A DNA stretch of 64,000 nucleotides from Actinomycetota bacterium. Its GTDB lineage: Bacteria; Actinomycetota; Coriobacteriia; Anaerosomatales; Anaerosomataceae. The notes beneath the pieces were generated by a model, which saw only the letters and a list, made by a program, of their open reading frames with translations, did no database searches and had not been told where the DNA came from. The translations under genes and the position numbers were made by a program. The DNA lies in contig SBEH01000003.1 of assembly GCA_009668945.1 (NCBI GenBank), forward strand, positions 62,001 to 126,000, given 5' to 3'. Positions 1 through 5,941 of the stretch are shown here, in pieces (positions within the stretch are counted from its first letter, which is position 1; every line of letters begins with the position of its first letter).

Positions 1-551
1 ACTGCGTTCACGTGGACGACGAGGACATCGAGGTTCTGAAGCGCACCGACACCGCGGTCGCGTACTGCCCGCGCTGCAATGCGAAACTCGGAATGGGCAC
101 CGCGCCGCTGGGCGACTTCCACAGCGCGGGGCTGCGTGTGGGACTCGGCACCGACTCGCCTGCATCCACGAGCACCATCGACTTCTTCGAGGAGATGCGG
201 GTCGGCCTGCTCATCCAGCGCAGCATGCGCGGGGAGCAAGGCTTCTTCACCGCCGAGCAGTTCGTCCGGATGGCCACGATCGACGGGGCCAGGGCGCTCA
301 AGCTCGAGCACCTGATCGGAACCCTGGAGCCGGGCAAGTGCGCCGACATCATCGCAGTGGACCTCTCGCAGAGCTACCAGGTCCCGACGCAGAATCCCTA
401 CAGTGCGCTCGTACACACATGCAATCAGGAGGACGTCCTGATGACCATGGTCGATGGATGCGTGCTCTACGATCGCGGCCGCTTCCTGACCCTCGATCCA
501 GACGGCATGGGTGAGCGCGTCGAACGGCTGCGCGTGAAGATGCGGAGCTAG
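1..551 (+). CDS. Amidohydrolase, MtaD/SAH deaminase type (3' part)
   Basis: The 5' end lies outside the window; the reading frame is open to the left edge and reads into Cys-Val-His-Val-Asp-Asp, the usual His-containing strand of this superfamily. The visible 180 or so residues carry the motif GTDSPAS with the metal-binding Asp and, near the end, the GTLEPGKCADI segment typical of composite-fold amidohydrolases. The closest match by eye is 5-methylthioadenosine/S-adenosylhomocysteine deaminase or a related aminohydrolase that deaminates purine-type nucleosides. The stop at 549-551 is followed two bases later by the next start, so the two genes are probably co-transcribed. Substrate cannot be fixed from this fragment. 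Confidence 0.85.
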   Translation, partial: CVHVDDEDIEVLKRTDTAVAYCPRCNAKLGMGTAPLGDFHSAGLRVGLGTDSPASTSTIDFFEEMRVGLLIQRSMRGEQGFFTAEQFVRMATIDGARALKLEHLIGTLEPGKCADIIAVDLSQSYQVPTQNPYSALVHTCNQEDVLMTMVDGCVLYDRGRFLTLDPDGMGERVERLRVKMRS

Positions 552-553
552 GG

Positions 554-991
554 ATGCACGAGCGCGGCCGGGTCATCACCGTGCGGGACGGGGCCGTAGA
601 CGTCCGGATCGAGAGCGCCGGCAACTGCGACGGATGCAGCGCGTGCACGCGCACTCCGACAGGTGAGACGGTCATGCACGGCGTGTCCGACGCACATGGC
701 GCGATGGTGGGCGATACCGTCGACGTCCTGATTCCGGACCGGGTTCGCTCGAAGGCCGCTGCAGCCGTGTTCGTAGTCCCTGTCGCCTGCATGTTGCTCG
801 GATACCTGGCTGGCTTCTTGCTTGGACGCTGGGTGGGCTGGTCCCCGGACGTGAGCGGTCTCGTACTTGCGCTTGTGGCCGCCAACGTCGCGTTTGTCGG
901 CGCACGCGCCGCCGAGCGCACGGTATCGAGTAACGAGGCGTACACGCCGAAAGTCAGTGCTATAATCGCGCGAGGCCGCGACCGGGGTTAG
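554..991 (+). CDS. RseC/MucC-like SoxR-reducing system protein
   Basis: The 145-residue protein has an N-terminal soluble part with a Cys-rich motif (GNCDGCSAC, about residues 28-36) and then two hydrophobic helices (about 72-95 and 101-120). This is the RseC/MucC architecture, a small inner-membrane protein that accompanies Rnf-type electron transport or SoxR reduction in other bacteria. No rnf genes are visible nearby, so the partner is unknown. The ATG at 554 follows the amidohydrolase stop by two bases, which implies coupled translation. Confidence 0.75.
   Translation: MHERGRVITVRDGAVDVRIESAGNCDGCSACTRTPTGETVMHGVSDAHGAMVGDTVDVLIPDRVRSKAAAAVFVVPVACMLLGYLAGFLLGRWVGWSPDVSGLVLALVAANVAFVGARAAERTVSSNEAYTPKVSAIIARGRDRG
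958..966 (+). promoter_or_regulatory. Extended -10 promoter for the 1037 gene
   Basis: TG-C-TATAAT at 958-966 is a perfect extended -10 element inside the last codons of the RseC-like gene. No convincing -35 hexamer lies upstream, as is common for extended -10 promoters. It would start transcription near 973 and give a leader of about 64 bases ahead of the GTG at 1037. Confidence 0.5.
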
Positions 992-1036
992 ACGCCCGCG
1001 CGGCCGTTCGGTCGACAAACAAGGAGGTATCCGCAC

Positions 1037-1465
1037 GTGAGCGATCAGGACTTCTTCTTCGACGAGGAGGAGACGGCCGCCGAGGCCAAGGACGCGAAGC
1101 CTTCGAAGGACGCGAAGACCGACTCCAAGACCCCGGCGAAGTCACCCGCGAAGGCCGAACCGGTTGCGCGCAAGAGCGCGCCCAGGTCCGCACCGGCTGC
1201 CGTATCGCTGTTCGAGCAGAGTGTCAGCATGACCGTCGCAGCGCTCATGACCGTGATCGGTCTGCTTCTCGGCGTGATCATCGGCTTCCTCGTGGCTCCG
1301 GACTCGACGACCGTGACCACCGGCACGACAGCCACCTCGACGGACACCGGCTCGACGGCACCGCAGCTCTCCGAGGAGCAGCTGCAGTCGGGTGCGCTGC
1401 CCGAGGGACACCCCGATATCGGCTCGGCGGGCGCCACCGGCACCGCTGAGGCGCCCAGCAACTAG
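1037..1465 (+). CDS. Single-pass membrane protein, low-complexity ends
   Basis: The GTG at 1037 is preceded by AAGGAGG at 1020-1026. The 142-residue product has an acidic, then Lys/Pro/Ala-rich N-terminal half (residues 1-58), one hydrophobic helix (about 64-87) and a Thr/Ser/Gly-rich C-terminal tail. I do not recognise a family. The likely topology is a basic cytoplasmic N-terminus with an extracytoplasmic Thr-rich tail. The next gene encodes a similar single-pass protein with a TPR-like tail, so the two may work together, but this is only inference from position. Confidence 0.7.
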   Translation: MSDQDFFFDEEETAAEAKDAKPSKDAKTDSKTPAKSPAKAEPVARKSAPRSAPAAVSLFEQSVSMTVAALMTVIGLLLGVIIGFLVAPDSTTVTTGTTATSTDTGSTAPQLSEEQLQSGALPEGHPDIGSAGATGTAEAPSN

Positions 1466-1479
1466 CCTCAAGAGTCCAA

Positions 1480-1515
1480 ACGAGGCCCGATCGGTCCTCA
1501 TCGTTCGGGCCTCGT
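1480..1515 (+). terminator. Hairpin between the 1037 and 1539 genes
   Basis: A perfect 11-bp inverted repeat (1480-1490 with 1505-1515) encloses a 14-base loop. There is no T run after it, so it may attenuate or stabilise the RNA rather than fully terminate. The ATG at 1539 lies only 23 bases downstream. Confidence 0.5.
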
Positions 1516-1538
1516 ATCGTCAAGAGGGAGAACACGGC

Positions 1539-2120
1539 ATGGCGAAGAAGTCAGCACGCACGCCGATGGCGGTAGACAAGTCGAACACACCCGCGTGGAT
1601 GCGAGGCGTGATCATCGCGATCATCATCTCGTTCGTGGCGATGGTTGCCGGTGTGGCGTATCTGGGAAGCGCCGGCGGCACGAGGACCCCCACCAATGGC
1701 ACCGACACCTCTGGCGACACCATCACCGCACAGTACCAGCCGCGGGTGGATGCGGCGATCGCGGCGGCCCAGTCGAGTCCCGACAACCCGGCTGTGGTGA
1801 TCGAGGTCGGCCACGCGTATTTCGAGTGGGCGGTCGCGCTGTACGAGAGCGGGCAACAGTCCGCATCGATCCCGGTCTGGAAGAGCGCGGTCAGCTACTA
1901 CGACCAGGTGCTCGCGATGGATCCTTCCGACGACATCGCACTCGGCAACAAGGCGTTCGCGCTCTACTACGCGCAGGATGCCGTGCTCGCGCCCGCCGCT
2001 CTCCAGGCGTTCATCGACGGCGCATCGGACAACGCGAACCTGGCGGAGCAGGTGGAGAACGCCAAGGGCATGCTCGCCGAAATCCAGTCGGCGTCTGTCA
2101 CGACGACCACGACGCCCTAG
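1539..2120 (+). CDS. Membrane-anchored TPR-like protein
   Basis: I chose the ATG at 1539 because AGAGGGAG precedes it at a proper distance (1523-1530); the frame is open further upstream but has no signal there. The 193-residue product has one N-terminal hydrophobic helix (about 22-43), a Thr/Gly linker, and an alpha-helical region (about 67-170) that reads like degenerate tetratricopeptide repeats (HAYFEWAVALYESGQ, YYDQVLAMDPSDDIALGNKAFALY). It is probably an extracytoplasmic scaffold for protein-protein contacts. It is followed by a strong bidirectional terminator. Function unknown. Confidence 0.75.
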   Translation: MAKKSARTPMAVDKSNTPAWMRGVIIAIIISFVAMVAGVAYLGSAGGTRTPTNGTDTSGDTITAQYQPRVDAAIAAAQSSPDNPAVVIEVGHAYFEWAVALYESGQQSASIPVWKSAVSYYDQVLAMDPSDDIALGNKAFALYYAQDAVLAPAALQAFIDGASDNANLAEQVENAKGMLAEIQSASVTTTTTP

Positions 2121-2143
2121 AAGTACACCGACCCAGCAATCAC

Positions 2144-2171
2144 GATGGCCGGCCCCAACGGGCCGGCCATC
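2144..2171. terminator. Bidirectional terminator hairpin
   Basis: A perfect 12-bp stem (2144-2155 with 2160-2171) has a 4-base CAAC loop and lies between convergent genes, 24 bases after the TPR-like gene and 24 bases before the 3' end of the minus-strand STAS gene. It lacks a clear T run on either side but its position and stability fit a shared terminator. Confidence 0.65.
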
Positions 2172-2195
2172 GGCATGTGGTGTCGGCTGGACCTC

Positions 2196-2546
2196 TCATT
2201 GAGCGACGTCGGCAAGCATGGTCTGCGCCTCGTCGATCGATGCCGCGCACGAGAAGAGCCCCGACAGCCGTGTCAGGTCCAGGATGTTGTCGACGGATTC
2301 GTTCGTGACCAACACGAGCCTGCCGCCCTGTGAGGCGTATTCCTTGGACAGCGAGAGGAGAAGGCCGAGCCCGGAGCTGTCCAGGTAGTCGAGTGCACTC
2401 AGATCCACCACCGTGGCCGAGGGCAGGTGTTTCAGGATGCGATCGATGGTCATGCGAAACGACGCGCATTCGCTGTAGTCGAGATCGCCCTGAAGAGTCA
2501 GAACCCAGTGATCTGCGTCTTGGTCGAGCTGGATCGAGAGCCCCAT
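2196..2546 (-). CDS. STAS-domain anti-sigma factor antagonist
   Basis: The 116-residue protein is a single STAS domain of the SpoIIAA/RsbV type, with the phosphorylatable serine context DYLDSSGLGLL about half way along. Such proteins bind anti-sigma kinases and release a sigma factor when unphosphorylated. I placed the start at the ATG on 2546, which has GGGGGA just upstream on the minus strand and begins the STAS fold directly; an ATG ten codons earlier (2576) has a weaker site. It is divergent from a second STAS gene at 2692. No anti-sigma kinase, phosphatase or sigma factor is visible nearby. Confidence 0.85.
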   Translation of the reverse strand: MGLSIQLDQDADHWVLTLQGDLDYSECASFRMTIDRILKHLPSATVVDLSALDYLDSSGLGLLLSLSKEYASQGGRLVLVTNESVDNILDLTRLSGLFSCAASIDEAQTMLADVAQ

Positions 2547-2624
2547 ACCATCCCCCGTCGTGCGCTCCGCCGGCATCTAGGTGTGTACCCCGCACCCGCA
2601 TCCTTCACACCGGGGCTCTCCGTG

Positions 2625-2654
2625 CTGGCACGGCGATGGGCCTGCGGGTACAAT
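2625..2654 (+). promoter_or_regulatory. Putative promoter of the 2692 STAS gene
   Basis: CTGGCA (2625-2630), an 18-base spacer and TACAAT (2649-2654) form a fair sigma-70-type promoter in the gap between the divergent STAS genes. The expected start is near 2661, about 30 bases ahead of the ATG. Confidence 0.4.
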
Positions 2655-2691
2655 CGTGCTCGCACGTTGCTTCGGCGAAGGGGCAGACGCG

Positions 2692-3027
2692 ATGGAGCTC
2701 GACATCTCGACCAGCAGTGAGGGCGCGAGCTGCACGATCGCCCTCGACGGTGAGGTCGACGTGTACACCTCGGCTCGCCTGAGGCAGGAGCTCGCCGACG
2801 TGATGGACGCCGATTGCGTTCATATCGTCGTCGATCTCGAGAGTCTGGCGTTCATCGACAGTTCGGGGTTGGGCGTCCTGGTCAGCGCGCTTCGCCGGGT
2901 GAAGGAGCGCGGAGGCACACTGCGTCTCGTGTGCACCAAGGACGGGATTCTCAAGATCTTCAGGATCACCGGGCTCGACAAGGTCTTCCCGCTGTTCACC
3001 ACCGTTGAAGAGGCACGGGAGTTCTAG
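2692..3027 (+). CDS. STAS-domain anti-sigma factor antagonist
   Basis: This 111-residue protein is another stand-alone STAS domain, with AFIDSSGLGVLVSAL holding the conserved serine and a C-terminal helix ending in FTTVEEAREF. The ATG at 2692 starts directly at the domain (MELDIS) and has GAAGGGG upstream; the frame extends further up without support. It is a probable RsbV/SpoIIAA-type switch. It shares the region with a divergent paralogue, and tatA follows 59 bases downstream on the same strand. Confidence 0.88.
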   Translation: MELDISTSSEGASCTIALDGEVDVYTSARLRQELADVMDADCVHIVVDLESLAFIDSSGLGVLVSALRRVKERGGTLRLVCTKDGILKIFRITGLDKVFPLFTTVEEAREF

Positions 3028-3086
3028 CGCCGGGTTGACGGCGCGATGTCGGCGTCCCGCGTGCTTCAGTAGCCAAGGAGTTGAGC

Positions 3087-3452
3087 TTGTTCGGCATCGG
3101 CGGTTGGGAGTTCATCGTCATAGCGGTGTTGGCGCTGTTGCTCTTCGGCCCCGACAAGCTCCCTCAGTTCGCCCGTACCATTGGGCGCTTCATGCGGGAC
3201 TTCAAGAGATACCAGGATCTGATGGAGTCCACCATACGGGGCGAGATCTTCGCGTCCGATCCCGGCTCTCAGGCAGACCCGTTCGACAAGGGCAAGGAGT
3301 TCCGCGAGAAGGTCGCCGGCGGCGGCTTCTCGAAGCCGGTGCCCGAGGGCGAGCCGGCTGAGTCCGCGCCGGAGGAAGAAGCGGCAGACGGCGAGCCCGC
3401 ACCCGACGCTCCGGCCTCCGACGGTGGAGAGGGGGAAGCGGAAGAGGCCTGA
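3087..3452 (+). CDS. tatA: Sec-independent translocase TatA/TatB-type subunit
   Basis: The 121-residue protein has an N-terminal membrane helix directly followed by FGPDKLPQFARTIGRFMRDF, the hinge and amphipathic helix of TatA/B. It forms the export pore for folded proteins together with TatC, the next gene. AAGGAG at 3075-3080 directly abuts a TTG at 3081, which is too close; the TTG at 3087 has proper spacing and yields the canonical beginning MFGIGGWEF, so I use 3087. The C-terminal half is acidic and Pro/Ala-rich and probably disordered. TatA and TatB roles cannot be separated by sequence alone. Confidence 0.9.
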   Translation: MFGIGGWEFIVIAVLALLLFGPDKLPQFARTIGRFMRDFKRYQDLMESTIRGEIFASDPGSQADPFDKGKEFREKVAGGGFSKPVPEGEPAESAPEEEAADGEPAPDAPASDGGEGEAEEA

Positions 3453-3472
3453 GATGGCCCTCCGCGCATGCC

Positions 3473-4228
3473 ATGCCCGTCTCCCCGAAGCGCATGCCGT
3501 TCTTGTCGCACCTCAACGAGCTCAGAAAGCGGCTGACGGTAGTCATACTCGTTGTCGGGGTGCTCACCCTCGTCGGCTACTTCTTCTCCGACAGGATCTA
3601 CCTGCTTCTCGTCGGGCCTATGCGCCCGGTGATCGGCGACCAGGGCTCGTACGTCTTCGACATCCTCGAAGCGATGTCGAACCGGTTCCGGCTCGGCATG
3701 TTCGGTGCCCTGGTGGTGGGTAGCCCGATCATTCTGTACGAGACGCTCGCCTTCTTCCTGCCCGCGCTCAAGCCGAAGGAGCGCCGCTGGTTCGTCTGGA
3801 CGTTCATCGCCGGAGTGGTTCTGTTCCTCGGCGGTGTGGTGTTCTGCTACCTGCTGATCCTCGAGCCGAGCACACGGTGGCTGGTCCAGCAGAGTGGTGA
3901 GACCTTCGAGCTGCTGCTGCGGGCGCAGAGCGCGATGACCTTCGCGATGTGGTTCCTTGCCGGTTTCGGCATCGCGTTCGAGGTGCCGGTCATCGTCTTC
4001 TACCTTGTCTACTTCAACGTCATCCCGTACGCGACGTTGCGGAAGAACTGGCGGTTCGTATGGGTCGTCATCGTGGTGGCGGCCTCGATGATCACGCCGG
4101 ACTGGAATCCCTGGAGCATGGCCGCGCTCTCGGCGTCGATGATCGTGCTGTTCGAGGCGAGCATGCTGCTGGTGCGTGTGATGCTTGCGCGCAAGATCAA
4201 GGCCCAGAGCCTGCCGGACATCGAGTAG
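3473..4228 (+). CDS. tatC: Twin-arginine translocase subunit TatC
   Basis: At 251 residues with six predicted membrane helices this is a full-length TatC, the receptor for twin-arginine signal peptides. The conserved cytoplasmic N-terminal motif (PFLSHLNELRKRL, residues 9-21) is present, and the segment with FGIAFEVPV is the usual conserved fourth-helix region. It follows tatA by 20 bases, so both are in one transcript. An alternative ATG seven codons in would begin exactly at the conserved motif. Hydrogenase maturation genes follow, which fits the use of Tat to export cofactor-loaded hydrogenases, though no hydrogenase structural genes are in view. Confidence 0.95.
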   Translation: MPVSPKRMPFLSHLNELRKRLTVVILVVGVLTLVGYFFSDRIYLLLVGPMRPVIGDQGSYVFDILEAMSNRFRLGMFGALVVGSPIILYETLAFFLPALKPKERRWFVWTFIAGVVLFLGGVVFCYLLILEPSTRWLVQQSGETFELLLRAQSAMTFAMWFLAGFGIAFEVPVIVFYLVYFNVIPYATLRKNWRFVWVVIVVAASMITPDWNPWSMAALSASMIVLFEASMLLVRVMLARKIKAQSLPDIE

Positions 4229-4240
4229 ACGGGGCGACAC

Positions 4241-4585
4241 GTGCACGAGTCCGGTATCGCCGAAGGCATCCTGAAGTCCACGCTCGAGGCCGCTGCTGAG
4301 GCCGGCGCCGTGAAGGTGAACTCGGTAGACATCACCGTTGGCGTGCTCACCGAGGTCATGGAAGACGCGCTGCAGTTCGCCTGGGAGGCAGCACGCGCCG
4401 CCTCGATCGCCGACGGCGCAGCGCTCAACGTGACGATGGTCGACGCGCGCACGCGCTGTCTGGACTGCGGCCACGAATGGGTCCACGACCGCTACTCGGG
4501 CGCGAAGTGTCCGTCCTGCGAGGGATACCTTGTGAGCCTGCTCGCGGGCCGCGAACTGAGGATAGACAGCATCGACATCGACTGA
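4241..4585 (+). CDS. hypA: Hydrogenase nickel incorporation protein HypA
   Basis: HypA is a small metallochaperone that, with HypB, delivers nickel to NiFe hydrogenases. The 114-residue product starts with MHES, in which His2 and the amino terminus bind nickel, and carries the structural zinc site in CLDCGH and CPSC (about residues 73-92). The start is GTG at 4241. It lies 12 bases after tatC and 13 bases before hypB. Confidence 0.93.
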   Translation: MHESGIAEGILKSTLEAAAEAGAVKVNSVDITVGVLTEVMEDALQFAWEAARAASIADGAALNVTMVDARTRCLDCGHEWVHDRYSGAKCPSCEGYLVSLLAGRELRIDSIDID

Positions 4586-4598
4586 GGAGTCATCACAG

Positions 4599-5267
4599 GT
4601 GAGAGTCGACATCGATAGGAAGATACTCGCGGCCAACGACGAGCTCGCCGGCCAGAACCGCGCCCGTTTCAAGGGCGCAGGCGTCTTCGTGCTCGATCTC
4701 ATGGCGTCGCCCGGCGCCGGAAAGACATCCACGATCCTCGCGACCATAGGCGCGCTCCGGGACCGCTACGCGATCGCGGTGATCGAGGGCGACATCGCGA
4801 GCAAGGTCGACGCCGAGAAGGTCCGCGCACACGGCATCCCGGCGGTGCAGATCAATACCGGCGGCGCGTGCCACCTCGAGGCGGCGATGATCCGCCGGGC
4901 AGTGGACACGCTTGATCTCGACGCATTCGACCTCATCATCATCGAGAACGTCGGAAACCTGGTGTGCCCGTCGGACTTCGACCTCGGCGAGAACGCGAAA
5001 GTCATGATCCTCTCAGTACCGGAGGGTCACGACAAGCCGTACAAGTACCCGAACATCTTCCAGGTTTCCAAGGCCGTGATCCTGAACAAGTACGACACCA
5101 TGGGCGTGTTCGACTTCGACGAGCCCGAGTTCCGCGGGGTCGTCGCAAGCCTCAACGGCCAGGCGCCGATCTTCCCGATCTCGGCCACGAAGGGCGACGG
5201 CGTGGCGGAGTGGGCCGAATGGCTGGCCGGACGCATTGACGCGTGCAAAGCCGGTGAGCAGGCATGA
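4599..5267 (+). CDS. hypB: Hydrogenase nickel-insertion GTPase HypB
   Basis: HypB is a SIMIBI-class GTPase that drives nickel insertion into hydrogenase large subunits. The P-loop SPGAGKT is at residues 37-43, followed by EGDIASKVD and IIENVGNLVCP, which supply the GTP- and metal-site residues. At 222 residues it is the short form without the His-rich nickel-storage N-terminus. The start is GTG at 4599. Its stop overlaps the start of the HD gene by 4 bases. hypCDEF are not in the window. Confidence 0.93.
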   Translation: MRVDIDRKILAANDELAGQNRARFKGAGVFVLDLMASPGAGKTSTILATIGALRDRYAIAVIEGDIASKVDAEKVRAHGIPAVQINTGGACHLEAAMIRRAVDTLDLDAFDLIIIENVGNLVCPSDFDLGENAKVMILSVPEGHDKPYKYPNIFQVSKAVILNKYDTMGVFDFDEPEFRGVVASLNGQAPIFPISATKGDGVAEWAEWLAGRIDACKAGEQA

Positions 5268-5818
5268 TGGACCGCGCGGCGGCCCTGGCGCTCGTGCGCG
5301 AGCGCATCCCGAATGCGAATCTGGTCAACCACTGCGTTGCTGCCGAGATCATCATGGAGGCCTTGGCGCGGCATTTCGGGTTGTCGGAGGCCGACACAAA
5401 GCGCTGGGCGATGGCAGGCCTGCTGCACGACCTCGACTACGCCGAGACCGCAGAGGACTTCGAGCGGCATGGCGTGGTGACCGCGGAGCTCCTCGCCGAT
5501 GACCTCGACGAGGAGCAACTGCACGCCATCCTGGCGCATGCGGACAAGGAGCCGCGAGAGTCGCTGATGGATCGCGCACTGTACGCGGCAGACCCCACGA
5601 CCGGCTTCATCGTCGCCGCGGCGCTGGTGCGGCCCGACAAGGCGCTCGCGAACGTGGAGCTCCGCTCGGTGCTGAAGCGGTGGAAGGAGAAGGCGTTCGC
5701 CCGCGGTGCTTCGCGCGAGCAAATGGCCGCATGCGAGGAGCTCGGTCTCTCCCGCGAGGACTTCCTCGGACTCGCGCTTCTGGCCATGCAGGCGCGTGCG
5801 GGCGAGATCGGTCTGTAG
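5264..5818 (+). CDS. HD-domain hydrolase
   Basis: The 184-residue protein has the HD superfamily signature: His23 (NHCVAAE), the HD pair at residues 55-56 in GLLHDLDYAET, and a later His (HADKE). HD proteins of this small cytosolic type are metal-dependent phosphohydrolases, usually acting on nucleotides. It is translationally coupled to hypB by an ATGA overlap, so it may belong to the hydrogenase maturation operon, but a direct role is not established. Its substrate is unknown. Confidence 0.8.
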   Translation: MMDRAAALALVRERIPNANLVNHCVAAEIIMEALARHFGLSEADTKRWAMAGLLHDLDYAETAEDFERHGVVTAELLADDLDEEQLHAILAHADKEPRESLMDRALYAADPTTGFIVAAALVRPDKALANVELRSVLKRWKEKAFARGASREQMAACEELGLSREDFLGLALLAMQARAGEIGL

Positions 5819-5941
5819 GGTCGAGCAACCCTCGACGACTGCGCGAGCGGGCACGATTCGCAAAGGTCCCGTTCATCCCGGGGTTGACGCGCCGTATATA
5901 CTCGGCAGGAATTGCCTCCACGACCGCCGGAGACCGAGTCC

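Noticed and set aside
3081-3086. TTG at 3081 as the tatA start
   Set aside because: It directly abuts the AAGGAG box; the TTG six bases later has normal spacing and gives the canonical N-terminus.
3269-4747. Long minus-strand open frame over tatC-hypA
   Set aside because: Antisense shadow common in GC-rich DNA; composition unlike a real protein and the plus strand holds well-known genes.
5884-5902. TTGACG and TATACT before topA as a promoter
   Set aside because: The boxes are only 7 bases apart, too close for a standard sigma-70 promoter; neither has a suitable partner.
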